Positions 1 through 8,410 of a stretch of DNA of 64,000 nt are shown in pieces. The stretch comes from Lichenibacterium dinghuense (GTDB taxonomy: Bacteria > Pseudomonadota > Alphaproteobacteria > Rhizobiales > Beijerinckiaceae). Location: assembly GCF_021730615.1 (NCBI RefSeq), contig NZ_JAJLMN010000001.1, positions 310,001 through 374,000 of the forward strand. Reading direction: 5' to 3'. Below the pieces are notes generated by a model, which ran no database searches, had not been told where the DNA came from, and saw only the letters and a list, made by a program, of their open reading frames with translations. The stretch's first letter is position 1. Each line of letters starts with the position of its first letter. A program made the translations under genes and the position numbers.

Positions 1-40
1 GTCGCGGTCTACACCCCCTCGGCGCGGCCGGCCGGCGGGC

Positions 41-1117
41 TCACATCCCGAGCTGGGCCGCGGTGTAGTAGCCGCCGTCGACCAGCACCGACTTCACGTT
101 GGCCTTGGTGACGAGGACGGGGTTGAGAAGGTAGGTCGGCACCACCTTCTTGCCGTTGTCGTAGGTCTTGGCGTCGTTGATCTGCGGCTGCGAGCCGGTG
201 AGCAGCGCGTCGACCATGCCGACCACGACCTTGGCGAGATCGCGCGTGTCCTTGTAGATCGAGGAATACTGCTCGCCGGCGAGGATCGACTTGACCGACT
301 GGATCTGACAGTCCTGGCCGGTGACGACCGGCAGCTTCATCGAACCCGAGCCGTAGCCGACGCCCTTCAGCGAGGAGATGACGCCGACCGCGATGTTGTC
401 GTTGGGCGCCAGCACGGCGTTGAGCGTCTTGCCCGTGTAGTAGGCGGACAGGAGGTTGTCCATGCGGGACTGCGCCGTCGCGGCGTCCCACTTCGGGGTC
501 GCGACCACCTTCATGCCGGTCTGGCCGCTCTGCACGACGAGCTTCTTGCTGTCGATGTAGGGGCCGAGCGCCGACATGGCCCCGTCGTAGAAGAAGTAGG
601 CGTTGTTGTCGTCGGGGGAGCCGCCGAACAGCTCGATGTTGAACGTTCCCTTGCCGTCCTTCAGGCCGAGCGCGTCGACGATGCTGGTGCCCTGCAGCAC
701 GCCGACCTTGAAGTTGTCGAAGGTCGCGTAATAGTCGACGTTGGGCGAGTTGCGGATCAGGCGGTCGTAGGCGATGACCTTGATGCCGGCGTCGTGGGCC
801 TTCTGCAGCACGTCGGTCAGCGTGGTGCCGTCGATGGCGGCGATCACCAGCACCTTGGCGCCCTTGGTGACCATGTTCTCGATCTGGGCGAGCTGGTTCG
901 GGATGTCGTCGTCGGCATATTGCAGGTCGACGCTGTAGCCCTTGGCGCCGAGCTGCTTGGCCATGTTGTTGCCGTCGTCGATCCACCGCTGGGTGGTCTT
1001 CTCCGGCATCGAGACGCCGATCAGGCCCTTGTCGGCCGCCGACGCCGCCCGCAGGCCCATCGCCGAGGCGGCGGTGCCGCCGAGCGCGAGGACCCCGAAA
1101 TTCCTGCGTGTGATCAT
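41..1117 (-). CDS. chvE: ChvE-type sugar ABC transporter substrate-binding protein
   Basis: A 358-residue periplasmic sugar-binding protein of the Peripla_BP_4/ChvE type, expected to deliver monosaccharides to an ABC importer. The N-terminus carries a twin-arginine-like signal (TRRNFG, then a hydrophobic stretch ending near AASA), so export may be by Tat rather than Sec. The mature part has the family's features: [11 protein letters not shown], an IDG..LTDVL segment and a VTGQDCQ hinge region. The chosen ATG (1117) has a strong ribosome site, GGGAGGTGACGC. Longer in-frame starts upstream are not supported. The ATPase and permease genes that usually follow chvE would lie off the left edge. A LacI-type regulator is divergent. 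The family is firm; the exact sugar is unknown. Confidence 0.9.
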   Translation of the reverse strand: MITRRNFGVLALGGTAASAMGLRAASAADKGLIGVSMPEKTTQRWIDDGNNMAKQLGAKGYSVDLQYADDDIPNQLAQIENMVTKGAKVLVIAAIDGTTLTDVLQKAHDAGIKVIAYDRLIRNSPNVDYYATFDNFKVGVLQGTSIVDALGLKDGKGTFNIELFGGSPDDNNAYFFYDGAMSALGPYIDSKKLVVQSGQTGMKVVATPKWDAATAQSRMDNLLSAYYTGKTLNAVLAPNDNIAVGVISSLKGVGYGSGSMKLPVVTGQDCQIQSVKSILAGEQYSSIYKDTRDLAKVVVGMVDALLTGSQPQINDAKTYDNGKKVVPTYLLNPVLVTKANVKSVLVDGGYYTAAQLGM

Positions 1118-1200
1118 GCGCGTCACCTCCCGCTGTCGTCGGGCGGTGCCCGGCGTCGTCGCGCCGGTGCTGTCCGCCTCCCGGCAGCGTAGCAGCGTGA

Positions 1201-1210
1201 GGTACGTACC
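1201..1210. promoter_or_regulatory. Candidate LacI-family operator between chvE and the regulator
   Basis: GGTACGTACC is a perfect 10-bp palindrome with the central CG step typical of LacI-family operators. It lies in the 181-bp divergent spacer, 84 bp from the chvE start and about 90 bp from the regulator start. The assignment is inferred from position and symmetry only. Confidence 0.45.
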
Positions 1211-1298
1211 GCAAGGCGAGCCGTGGGGCATGCGGCAGGGTCGTCAATTCGCCTCTGCTCAGGTTATGATGAGCGAACATCGAAAGGGGCGGGGGACC

Positions 1299-2333
1299 AT
1301 GGACGACGGGCGGCCGGCGACGGCGGGGGACGTGGCCGCCGCCGCGGGGGTGAGCCTCGCCACGGTGGACCGCGTGCTGAACGGCCGGCCCGGCGTCCGG
1401 GACGCGACGGCCCGCGCCGTGCGGGACGCCGTGGAGCGGCTCGGCTTCCGCCGCGACGCCGCGGCGGCCGACCTCGCCCGCGGCCGGCGCCTTCGCTTCC
1501 ATTTCCTCGTGCCGCGCCTGCCGCGCAACAGCTTCATGGAGGCCGTGCGCCGCGAGATCGGCGCCGTGGCCCAGCGCGGGCGCGACCGGCGCACCGCCGT
1601 GCTGCTCGACGACTATGCGGCCTTCGACCCGGCCGACCTCGCGAGGACCCTGGAGCGCTGCCGGGGCGAGGCCGACGGCGTCGCCGCCGTGGCGGTCGAC
1701 GCGCCGGAGGTCCGCGACGCGGTCGCGCGGCTGGCCGCCGACGGCACGGCTGTGGTCACGATGGTGTCGGACGCGCCCTCGTCGGCGCGCGCCTGCTTCA
1801 TCGGGCCGGACAATGCCGCGGCCGGGCGCGTGGCCGCCGCCCTGCTCGGCCGCTTCACCGGCGGGCGGCGCGGGCGCGTGCTGACCATGGCGGGGCGCAT
1901 GACGCTGCGCGACCACGCGGAGCGCCGGCTCGGCTTCGCGCAGGCGATAGAGCGGGACTTCCCGCACCTGTCGCTGCTGCCCGTCGCCGAGGGCCTGGAC
2001 GACGGCGCGGTGGCGGGGCCCCTCACCGCCGAGGCGCTGCGGTCCTGGCCGGACCTCGTCGGCCTTTACAGCATGGGGGCCGGCAACCGCGGCATCGTCG
2101 CGGCCCTGGCGGAGGCCGGGCGGGCCGCCGACGTCGTCGCGGTCGGCCACGAGTTGACGCCCGTCATGCGCGACGCCCTGCTGGCCGGCACCTTCGACGC
2201 CTGCATCGACCAGGACCCCGCTGGCGAGGTGCGGCGGGCCGTGGAAACGCTCCGGGCCCTGGCCGACGGGCAGCACGGCTTCCGCCCGGACCCCGTGCGG
2301 ATCGCCATCTATCTCAGGGACAATCTGCCGTGA
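1299..2333 (+). CDS. LacI-family transcriptional regulator
   Basis: A 344-residue regulator with an N-terminal LacI helix-turn-helix (about residues 9-28, GDVAAAAGVSLATVDRVLNG) and a C-terminal periplasmic-binding-like effector domain (from about residue 60; FHFLVPRLPRNSFM onward). Proteins with this fold usually repress sugar-transport genes and release DNA on binding the sugar. It is divergent from the ChvE-like gene, so that gene is the natural target. The ATG at 1299 places the helix-turn-helix at the usual distance from the start. ATGs at 1266 and 1269 are in frame but have no ribosome site. Its last 20 bases overlap the end of the convergent HNH gene. Confidence 0.85.
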   Translation: MDDGRPATAGDVAAAAGVSLATVDRVLNGRPGVRDATARAVRDAVERLGFRRDAAAADLARGRRLRFHFLVPRLPRNSFMEAVRREIGAVAQRGRDRRTAVLLDDYAAFDPADLARTLERCRGEADGVAAVAVDAPEVRDAVARLAADGTAVVTMVSDAPSSARACFIGPDNAAAGRVAAALLGRFTGGRRGRVLTMAGRMTLRDHAERRLGFAQAIERDFPHLSLLPVAEGLDDGAVAGPLTAEALRSWPDLVGLYSMGAGNRGIVAALAEAGRAADVVAVGHELTPVMRDALLAGTFDACIDQDPAGEVRRAVETLRALADGQHGFRPDPVRIAIYLRDNLP

Positions 2334-3063
2334 CGCCCGCCCCCGCGGCCGCGGCGCGGGCCCGCGCGGTCGCTTCCGCGCCCGTCTTGGCCCGGTGGGC
2401 CTCGGCCGCGATGGCCTGCAGGTTCGGGAATCCCCAGTAACGCAGCAGCCCCGCCCAGGGCTCCTCGCGCTTCGTGCGCCAGACGACGTGGAGCGGTACG
2501 CGGTGGTCGACCTCGCGGGCCCTCGGCAACCGGCCGCCCGTCGCGGGGCACCGCCGCTTCTGGAGCCGCCCGAGCAGCTTGGCCTGGTCGGCCGGGGCGT
2601 TCCACAGCTTCCACGCCGCGACGCAGCAGCCGTGCCAGCGGGCGCGGCGGTTGAGCCCCTGCCCCCACAGGTCGCGGTGCCAGCCGAAGCGGTAGACCGG
2701 CTGGCCGCACAGGCAGCAGATGCCGGGCTCGGCCCGGTGCGCGGCCTCGCGGAACGGCGCGGGCGGCGCGCGGAAGGAGCGCGCCCGCCCGTCGTCGGGT
2801 TCGGCGGCGAGCCGCCAGGACCAGCCGTCCGGCACGGGGCTCAGCGCCGCCAGGGCGCGGGCGAGCCGGTCGGCGCGGACGGGGTGATGGCGCCAATAGC
2901 TTTCCACCGCGAGGCGGGGCAGCGGCGGCACCAGCGGCCGGGCCCGGGCGTGGACCAGCACGGCGGCCGGGAACACGGGCGGCAGCGCCTTGTCGAGGCG
3001 CGCCCGCGCCTGCGCGTTCCGCGCCTCGCGCCATGCCGCCCCAGGTCCCGTCCGCGTCGCCAT
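2314..3063 (-). CDS. HNH-nuclease-like protein of unknown role
   Basis: A 249-residue protein. The C-terminal third matches an HNH core: VDH at 185-187, Asn214 in PNLQAI, and His223 followed by KT at 226-227. Cysteines at 116/117/119, 146/147 and 172 look like a structural zinc site before the HNH core. The first 110 residues are Arg/Ala/Pro-rich and not recognised. No methylase, recombinase or phage gene adjoins it, so nothing ties it to restriction or a mobile element. It converges on the LacI-type gene and is divergent from the porin. The nuclease fold is supported by motifs; the substrate and role are unknown. Confidence 0.65.
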   Translation of the reverse strand: MATRTGPGAAWREARNAQARARLDKALPPVFPAAVLVHARARPLVPPLPRLAVESYWRHHPVRADRLARALAALSPVPDGWSWRLAAEPDDGRARSFRAPPAPFREAAHRAEPGICCLCGQPVYRFGWHRDLWGQGLNRRARWHGCCVAAWKLWNAPADQAKLLGRLQKRRCPATGGRLPRAREVDHRVPLHVVWRTKREEPWAGLLRYWGFPNLQAIAAEAHRAKTGAEATARARAAAAGAGVTADCP

Positions 3064-3306
3064 GCCGTGTGGTGCGACACCGTGCGGCCGCGCGCAAGGC
3101 GGGTTCGGCCGGCCGGCCAGCTCCGCTCAAGGATCCGCCGCGCGGGGACGGGACGGACCGTCCAGGCCTGCGGCGGAGCTGTGGCGGAAAAGCTTCAGCC
3201 GGCGCCGCATCTCGACCCTCCCGGGCGGCGGCGGGCCGGTTTCGTGCGGCCGTCACAGAAGCCCTGCAACCTTCGCCGCGCCGCTGCCACCTGCAGGATG
3301 CGTCCC

Positions 3307-4947
3307 ATGCGAAGCCGCCCCCGTCTCCTGTCGACCGCCTCGCTGTCCTGCCTGCTGCTGGCGCTCGGCGCCGGCCAGGTTCGCGCCGACGCTTCCACCT
3401 CGGCCGAGATCGCGTTGCTGAAGGCGCAGCTGAGGCGACTCGAGGCGAAGGTCGCCGCGCAGGAAAGGCGCGACCACGCGCGGGACCGCGCCGAGGCGGC
3501 CCCCGCCGCCGCCGGGCCCGGGCCGGCCGCCACGCGCAAGCAGGTGGTGCAGGGAACGCCGGTCAACGCGGCCCACCCGGCGGCGCGGGCCGTGGGCGAC
3601 CAGGTCTACGGCGACGGGCCGCTGCCGCAGTTCGTGGCCTGCCCGGAGAAGTCGCTCTGCTACAAGGGCCTCACCTTCACGCCGGGCGGGTTCGTGGCAC
3701 TCGAAACGGTGTCGCGCCAGCACAACCTCGCGGCGGACGTCGACACGCCCTTCGGCGCCATCCCGTTCCGGCAGAACCGCGCGGGCCGGCTCGGCGAGTT
3801 CCGCTTCTCGGCGCGGCAGAGCCGCATCTCCGGCCTCGTGGAGGGCAACCCGGACCCGTTCACGCACCTGTCGGCCTACGGCGAGTTCGATTTCCTCGGC
3901 GCGGCGCAGACGGCCAACTCCAACGAGAGCAACAGCTACAACCTGCGCATCCGCCACCTCTACGCCACCGCGGACCGCTCGGACTACGGTCTGCACTTCC
4001 TCGCGGGCCAGACCTGGTCGCTCGCGACGATGTTCACCAAGGGCCTGCAGGTCCGCAAGGAGGACATCCCGCTCACCATCGACGCGCAATACGTGCCGGG
4101 CTTCGTGTGGTCGCGCCAGCCGCAGGTGCGCCTCGTCGAGGACATCAGCCCCATCCTGTCGGTCGGCGTCTCGGCCGAGAACCCGCAGACGACCGAGAAC
4201 GGCACCCTGCCGTCCAGCTTCACCTACAACCAGGCCGCCACGGGCGGTGGCCTGTTCAACTCGCTGAACTCGCTGTCGCTCAATCACGCGCCGGACCTCG
4301 TCGCCAAGGTCGCCTACGATCCGACGATCGACGGTCACGACGTGCACGTGGAAGCCTTCGGGATCGGGCGCGACTTCTACAGCCGCTACGGGGGCCAGAA
4401 CCGCGACGTGATCGGCGGCGGCGGCGGCGGCAGCGTCGTGGTGGGCGCCGTCCCCAAGGTGCTCGACCTCCAGCTGTCGGGCGCGATCGGCGAGGGCCTC
4501 GGCCGCTACGGCACGGCGCAGCTCCCCGACATCACCGTGAGCTCGACGGGCCGGGCCGAGCCGCTCGCCGAGTTCATGCTGCTCGCGGGCGCGACCTTCC
4601 ACGCCACCCCTACGCTCGACTTCTACGCCTATGCCGGCCTGGAGCAGGACGACCGCAGCGCGCTCGGCACCGTCGGCGGCGTGAACTACGGCTACGGCAA
4701 CCCGCTCAACTCCAACGCGGGCTGCAACATCGAGGGCTCGACGGCGACCTGCACAGCCAACAACCGCACCGTCCGCCAGGTCACGGGCGGCCTGTGGGAC
4801 ACGATCTACAGCGGCCCCTTCGGCCAGCTCCGCGGCGGCCTGCAGGCCTCCTTCACCCAGCGCCAGGCCTTCTCGTCCGTGCAGGGCGGTGCCCCCCATG
4901 CCGACGAGGCGGAGGTCTTGACCTCGATCCGCTACTACCCGTTCTGA
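3307..4947 (+). CDS. Outer-membrane porin-like beta-barrel protein
   Basis: A 546-residue exported protein. It has a signal peptide (RSRPRLLS, a hydrophobic core, cleavage near QVRA-DA), then a short coiled coil (EIALLKAQLRRLEAKVAAQE), a Pro/Ala linker, and a long segment with alternating aromatic and polar residues. It ends in RYYPF, the C-terminal Phe typical of proteins inserted by BAM. This resembles alphaproteobacterial porins with an N-terminal coiled coil. The ATG at 3307 is chosen because GCAGGA lies 8 bases upstream. An ATG at 3298 is in frame but sits on that site. No neighbour suggests a substrate. Confidence 0.8.
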   Translation: MRSRPRLLSTASLSCLLLALGAGQVRADASTSAEIALLKAQLRRLEAKVAAQERRDHARDRAEAAPAAAGPGPAATRKQVVQGTPVNAAHPAARAVGDQVYGDGPLPQFVACPEKSLCYKGLTFTPGGFVALETVSRQHNLAADVDTPFGAIPFRQNRAGRLGEFRFSARQSRISGLVEGNPDPFTHLSAYGEFDFLGAAQTANSNESNSYNLRIRHLYATADRSDYGLHFLAGQTWSLATMFTKGLQVRKEDIPLTIDAQYVPGFVWSRQPQVRLVEDISPILSVGVSAENPQTTENGTLPSSFTYNQAATGGGLFNSLNSLSLNHAPDLVAKVAYDPTIDGHDVHVEAFGIGRDFYSRYGGQNRDVIGGGGGGSVVVGAVPKVLDLQLSGAIGEGLGRYGTAQLPDITVSSTGRAEPLAEFMLLAGATFHATPTLDFYAYAGLEQDDRSALGTVGGVNYGYGNPLNSNAGCNIEGSTATCTANNRTVRQVTGGLWDTIYSGPFGQLRGGLQASFTQRQAFSSVQGGAPHADEAEVLTSIRYYPF

Positions 4948-5014
4948 GGAGAACGCGCTCGCCTTTGAGCGGAGGGCGTGCTTCACGGGGCATCGATCTG
5001 CCCCGAGCCCGACC

Positions 5015-6229
5015 ATGACCCACGACGCTGCCGCACCCGCCCTCCTCGACCACGTCCGGCCCGAAGTGAGGGCCCTGCCGCTCAGCGGCATCGTCGAGGT
5101 GTTCGACTACGGGCGGAACCGGCAGGGCCTGATCCCGCTCTGGGTCGGCGAGGGCGACCTGCCGACCCCCGCCTTCATCTGCGACGCCGCCGCGGCGTCG
5201 CTGGCCGCCGGCGAAACCTTCTATACCTACCAGGCCGGCATCCCGGAACTGCGCTCGGCCATCGCGGACTACATGGCGGAGCACTACGGCCGCCCCTTCC
5301 CGGGCGGGCGCTTCGGGCCGGAGCGCTTCTTCGCCACGGTGGGCGGGATGCACGCGCTGCAGATCGCGGTGCGGATCACGGCCGGCACGGGCGACGAGGT
5401 GCTGGTGCCGACCCCCGCGTGGCCGAACTTCGCCGGTGCGCTGGTGGCCGCGGGCGCCGCGCCGGTCGAATGCCCGATGCGCCTCGAAGGCGAGGCGGAC
5501 CATGGGCGCTGGCGCATCGCCGTCGAGGATCTGGAGCGCGCGCTCACGCCGCGCACCCGCGTGCTGGTCGTCAACTCCCCCTCGAACCCCACGGGTTGGG
5601 TGGCGACGCGGGAGGAGCTCGAAGAACTGCTCGGCTTCGCGCGGGCGCACGGGCTGTGGATCATCGCCGACGAGATCTACGGCCGCTTCTTCCACGGCGA
5701 CGCCCCGCGCGCGCCCTCGTTCCACGACGTGATGCGCGCGGACGACCGCGTGCTCTTCGTGCAGACCTTCTCGAAGAACTGGGCCATGACGGGCTGGCGC
5801 ATCGGCTGGCTCGAAGCGCCGCCGGAGCTCGGGCCGGCGATCGAGAACCTCGTCCAGTATTCCACCTCCGGCGTGCCGGTAGCGACGCAGCGGGCCGCCG
5901 CGGTTGCCATCCGGGGCGGCGAGGGGCTGATCCGCGCCCAGGTTGACCGCGCACGCACCAACCGCGACCTCCTGGCCGCGGCCCTGCGCGGCACGGGCCG
6001 GCTCCGCTGCGCCCTGCCCGACGGCGCCTTCTACCTGTTCTGCGGCTTCGACGGCGTCTCCGACAGCCGCGCCCTGGCGCTGAGGCTCGTCGACGAGGCG
6101 GGCATCGGCGTCGCGCCGGGCTCGGCCTTCGGCGCGGTCGGCCAGGGCTTCGTGCGCCTGTGCTACGCCCGACGGACCGCGGACGTGGACGAGGTGGCGC
6201 GGCGGATCACGGCCTGGCTCGCGCGGTAG
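5015..6229 (+). CDS. Pyridoxal-phosphate aminotransferase, class I/II
   Basis: A 404-residue fold-type I aminotransferase. Visible family marks are the NSPSNPTG motif, ADEIYG (Asp binding the cofactor ring), and FSKNWAMTGWRIGW with the Schiff-base lysine at residue 254. The C-terminal R in FVRLCYARR is in the place of the carboxylate-binding arginine. Such enzymes move amino groups between amino acids and 2-oxo acids; the amino-acid specificity cannot be read from sequence. It follows the porin by 67 bases on the same strand and converges on hemA. Confidence 0.9.
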   Translation: MTHDAAAPALLDHVRPEVRALPLSGIVEVFDYGRNRQGLIPLWVGEGDLPTPAFICDAAAASLAAGETFYTYQAGIPELRSAIADYMAEHYGRPFPGGRFGPERFFATVGGMHALQIAVRITAGTGDEVLVPTPAWPNFAGALVAAGAAPVECPMRLEGEADHGRWRIAVEDLERALTPRTRVLVVNSPSNPTGWVATREELEELLGFARAHGLWIIADEIYGRFFHGDAPRAPSFHDVMRADDRVLFVQTFSKNWAMTGWRIGWLEAPPELGPAIENLVQYSTSGVPVATQRAAAVAIRGGEGLIRAQVDRARTNRDLLAAALRGTGRLRCALPDGAFYLFCGFDGVSDSRALALRLVDEAGIGVAPGSAFGAVGQGFVRLCYARRTADVDEVARRITAWLAR

Positions 6230-6231
6230 AT

Positions 6232-6254
6232 CCGGGGCCGGGGCGGGGCCCCGG
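6232..6254. terminator. Hairpin between convergent aminotransferase gene and hemA
   Basis: CCGGGGCC at 6232-6239 pairs with GGCCCCGG at 6247-6254 around a 7-base loop, filling the 30-base gap between the two stop codons. No T-run follows on either strand, so termination is suggested by position and stem strength only. Confidence 0.4.
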
Positions 6255-6259
6255 GCCGT

Positions 6260-7495
6260 TCACTCCGCCGCGATGGCCTGGTAACGCGACGCGCTCGGCA
6301 GGCCGAGGGTGTCCCAAACCTCGCGCAGGGCCTCCGTCAGCGCGGCGATCTCGGCGCGGCCGTGGAAGGGCGTCGGCGTGATGCGCAGCCGCTCCGTGCC
6401 GCGCGCCACCGTCGGATAGTTGATCGGCTGGATGTAGATGCGGTGCTCGTCGAGCAGTCGGTCGCTGGCCGCCTTGCACAGCTCCGCGTCACCGACGAAG
6501 ACCGGCACGATGTGCGAGTGGTTCTCCATCACGGGGATGCCGGCGGCGAGAAGCGCGCCCTTGGTCTCGGCCACGCGCGCCTGATGCCGCGCGCGCTCGT
6601 CGCCCGAGACCTTGAGGTGGCGCACCGCCGCTGTGGCGGCGGCCGCGACGGCCGGGGGCAGCGCGGTCGTGAAGATGAAGGACGGCGCGTAGGACCGCAC
6701 GGCGTCGATCACGGCGGCGTCGCCCGCGATGTAGCCGCCGAGCGTGCCGAAGCCCTTCGCGAGCGTGCCCTCCAGCACGTCCACCTCGGTCATCACGCCG
6801 TCGCGCTCGGCGATGCCGGCGCCGCGCGGGCCGTAGAGGCCGACCGCGTGGACCTCGTCGCAGTAGGTCATCGCATTGTAGCGCCGCGCCAGTTCGGTGA
6901 TGCGGCCGATGGGGGCGATGTCGCCGTCCATCGAATACAGGCTCTCGAAGACGATCAGCTTGGCGCGGCCAGGTCCGGCGGCGCGCAGCAGCTCTTCCAG
7001 GTGCGCGACGTCGTTGTGGCGGAACACCTGCTTCTCGCAGCCCGAACGCCGGATGCCCTCGATCATGGAATTGTGGTTACAGGCGTCGGACAGGATCAGG
7101 GCGTCGGGCAGCAGGCCCGCGATGGTGGAGATGCCGGCGAGGTTCGAGATCCAGCCGGAGGTGAAGGCCAGGGCGGCCGGCTTGCCGTGCAGGTCGGCCA
7201 GCTCGGCTTCGAGGCCGACGACGGGGTGGCTGGTGCCGGAGATGTTGCGGGTGCCGCCGGCGCCCGCCCCGTAGCGTTCCGCCGCGGCCCGCATGGCGCC
7301 GATCACCGCAGGGTGGCGGCCCATGCCCAGGTAGTCGTTGGAGCACCACACGACCACGTCGGCCGTGCCGCCGTCATGATGCCAGACCGCGCGGGGGAAG
7401 CGCTCGGCATCGCGTTCGAGGTGTGCGAAGACGCGATATCGCCGCTCGTCCCGCAAACGCGTCAGCGCGTCGTCGAAGAACTGGCGGTAGTGCAT
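6260..7495 (-). CDS. hemA: 5-Aminolevulinate synthase
   Basis: A 411-residue ALAS, which condenses glycine and succinyl-CoA with pyridoxal phosphate in the first step of haem synthesis by the alphaproteobacterial C4 route. It starts MHYRQFF, as is typical. It shows [29 protein letters not shown], and the Schiff-base lysine at 247 in [13 protein letters not shown], close to the known position of this lysine in the family. GAGGG lies 6 bases before the start. A second in-frame ATG at 7615 has a stronger AGGAGG site and would add 40 residues. That stretch has many A/T-ending codons, so I treat it as leader. Inverted repeats upstream suggest regulation. Confidence 0.95.
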   Translation of the reverse strand: MHYRQFFDDALTRLRDERRYRVFAHLERDAERFPRAVWHHDGGTADVVVWCSNDYLGMGRHPAVIGAMRAAAERYGAGAGGTRNISGTSHPVVGLEAELADLHGKPAALAFTSGWISNLAGISTIAGLLPDALILSDACNHNSMIEGIRRSGCEKQVFRHNDVAHLEELLRAAGPGRAKLIVFESLYSMDGDIAPIGRITELARRYNAMTYCDEVHAVGLYGPRGAGIAERDGVMTEVDVLEGTLAKGFGTLGGYIAGDAAVIDAVRSYAPSFIFTTALPPAVAAAATAAVRHLKVSGDERARHQARVAETKGALLAAGIPVMENHSHIVPVFVGDAELCKAASDRLLDEHRIYIQPINYPTVARGTERLRITPTPFHGRAEIAALTEALREVWDTLGLPSASRYQAIAAE

Positions 7496-7660
7496 CGCAA
7501 ACCCTCGTCCTGGTCGGGTCGCGTCGCCTTCGGCGCGGCCCGTTGGTTCGACCCCGGCCGGGTCGCCCTCTGGAGCGTCGCCGGTCGACCGCAGCGCGGC
7601 TGAGCGATCCCTCATATGGGGAGCCCTCCTGCCATTTGAAGCATCCCCGCCCCCGAACGA

Positions 7661-7682
7661 TGTGTCAAGCTGGCTTGACACA
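7661..7682. promoter_or_regulatory. Inverted repeat over the probable hemA -35 element
   Basis: TGTGTCAAGC at 7661-7670 and GCTTGACACA at 7673-7682 are perfect 10-base inverted repeats separated by TG. On the minus strand TTGACA at 7663-7668 is a consensus -35. A weak -10 (GATGCT) lies 17 bases on, about 24 bases before the AGGAGG at 7624-7629. A repeat covering a -35 is a classical operator position. The protein that binds it is unknown. Confidence 0.55.
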
Positions 7683-7694
7683 CGCACCAGGAAC

Positions 7695-7713
7695 GATGCC
7701 GACCGTCGGCATC
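7695..7713. promoter_or_regulatory. Second inverted repeat upstream of hemA
   Basis: GATGCCGAC and GTCGGCATC are perfect 9-base arms around a single central base. The element is 13 bases upstream of the other hemA inverted repeat and could be an activator site or part of a transcript hairpin. Function is inferred from symmetry and place only. Confidence 0.4.
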
Positions 7714-7728
7714 CGGCCGAGAAACGCA

Positions 7729-7758
7729 AAATGCCGACTCCGTGAGGAGCCGGCATTT
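7729..7758 (-). terminator. Rho-independent terminator of the small exported-protein gene
   Basis: AAATGCCGACTC (7729-7740) pairs with GAGCCGGCATTT (7747-7758) with one mismatch and a 6-base loop. Read on the minus strand the stem ends in TTTT and is followed by GCGTTTC. It lies 50 bases past the stop codon of the gene at 7808-8410. Confidence 0.7.
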
Positions 7759-7807
7759 CGAACCTGCGGGGGACCCGGCGGCCTGCGCCGCCGGACACCT
7801 GAGTCTA

Positions 7808-8410
7808 TCAGAACACGGGGGTGCCGCCGAACGGAGCGCCGATGACGCGGAACGGGGTCTGGGCCACGGTGCCGATGGCGCGGATGGGCTGACCGATGAA
7901 GGTGATCGGCGAGATGGTGGGATCGCCGTTCTCGACGACGTAGATCGGGCCCGAGCGATCCACGGGGACCGGCTGCGTCCAGCCCTCGTCGATCTCGGCC
8001 TGCTTGGCGCCGGTGCCGACGTAGCGGACGTTGGTCACGCCGCCCTTGGTCGGCGCGCCGCCGGCCGGGAAGATGCCGCCGAGGACCTGGAAGGGCAGGC
8101 CGACGACCGTCTGGCCGACGCCGAGGACGCCCGTGACCGGATTGGCGACGACGCCGGCGGCGGCGACCGGAGCCGCAGCGGCGGCGGCCACGACTGGGGC
8201 GCCGGCGCGGCGGACCGTCAGCGGACGGCGGTTCAGGACGTTGTGGTAGCGCAGGGGGGTGTGGCCGTTGCTGCGCAGCGTGTTGGGCTGCATGCCATCC
8301 GGGCCGTTGGTCAGCGTCGACTGGGCCGAAGCCGGGGCGCTGGCCGCCAGCATGAGGGCGAAGGAAGCGGCCACCGGGGCCAGCGCAGCCTTGGTGATGA
8401 AGGACGTCAT
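7808..8410 (-). CDS. Small exported Ala/Gly/Pro-rich protein, function unknown
   Basis: A 200-residue protein with a clear Sec signal peptide: a Lys after the start, a hydrophobic core, and cleavage near ASA-QSTL. The mature part has an Ala/Val-rich middle (residues 75-110) and repeated hydrophobic GVGQTVVGLPFQVLGG and GTVAQTPFRVIG segments, which could form loosely repeated membrane-facing hairpins. I do not recognise the family. The ATG at 8410 has AGGAGA upstream. A terminator follows at 7729-7758, so it is a one-gene unit. The long leader region (8411-8861) may hold regulatory signals. Confidence 0.75.
   Translation of the reverse strand: MTSFITKAALAPVAASFALMLAASAPASAQSTLTNGPDGMQPNTLRSNGHTPLRYHNVLNRRPLTVRRAGAPVVAAAAAAPVAAAGVVANPVTGVLGVGQTVVGLPFQVLGGIFPAGGAPTKGGVTNVRYVGTGAKQAEIDEGWTQPVPVDRSGPIYVVENGDPTISPITFIGQPIRAIGTVAQTPFRVIGAPFGGTPVF

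Larger units (their letters stand above)
7496..7807. other. hemA leader and promoter region, with the terminator of the next gene
   Basis: This 312-base stretch has no supported gene. From hemA outward it contains an untranslated leader with a spare AGGAGG-ATG at 7615, a 22-base inverted repeat (7661-7682) that includes a TTGACA element, a 19-base inverted repeat (7695-7713), and a terminator hairpin (7729-7758) for the minus-strand gene at 7808-8410. Confidence 0.7.

Noticed and set aside
9-2276. A long minus-strand open frame covering chvE and the LacI-type gene
   Set aside because: It is out of frame with the well-supported chvE and antisense to the regulator; the product is compositionally biased with no family.
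7496-7798. HemA as a 512-residue protein using the full open frame
   Set aside because: The frame passes through a terminator, two inverted repeats and a promoter; homology begins at 7495.
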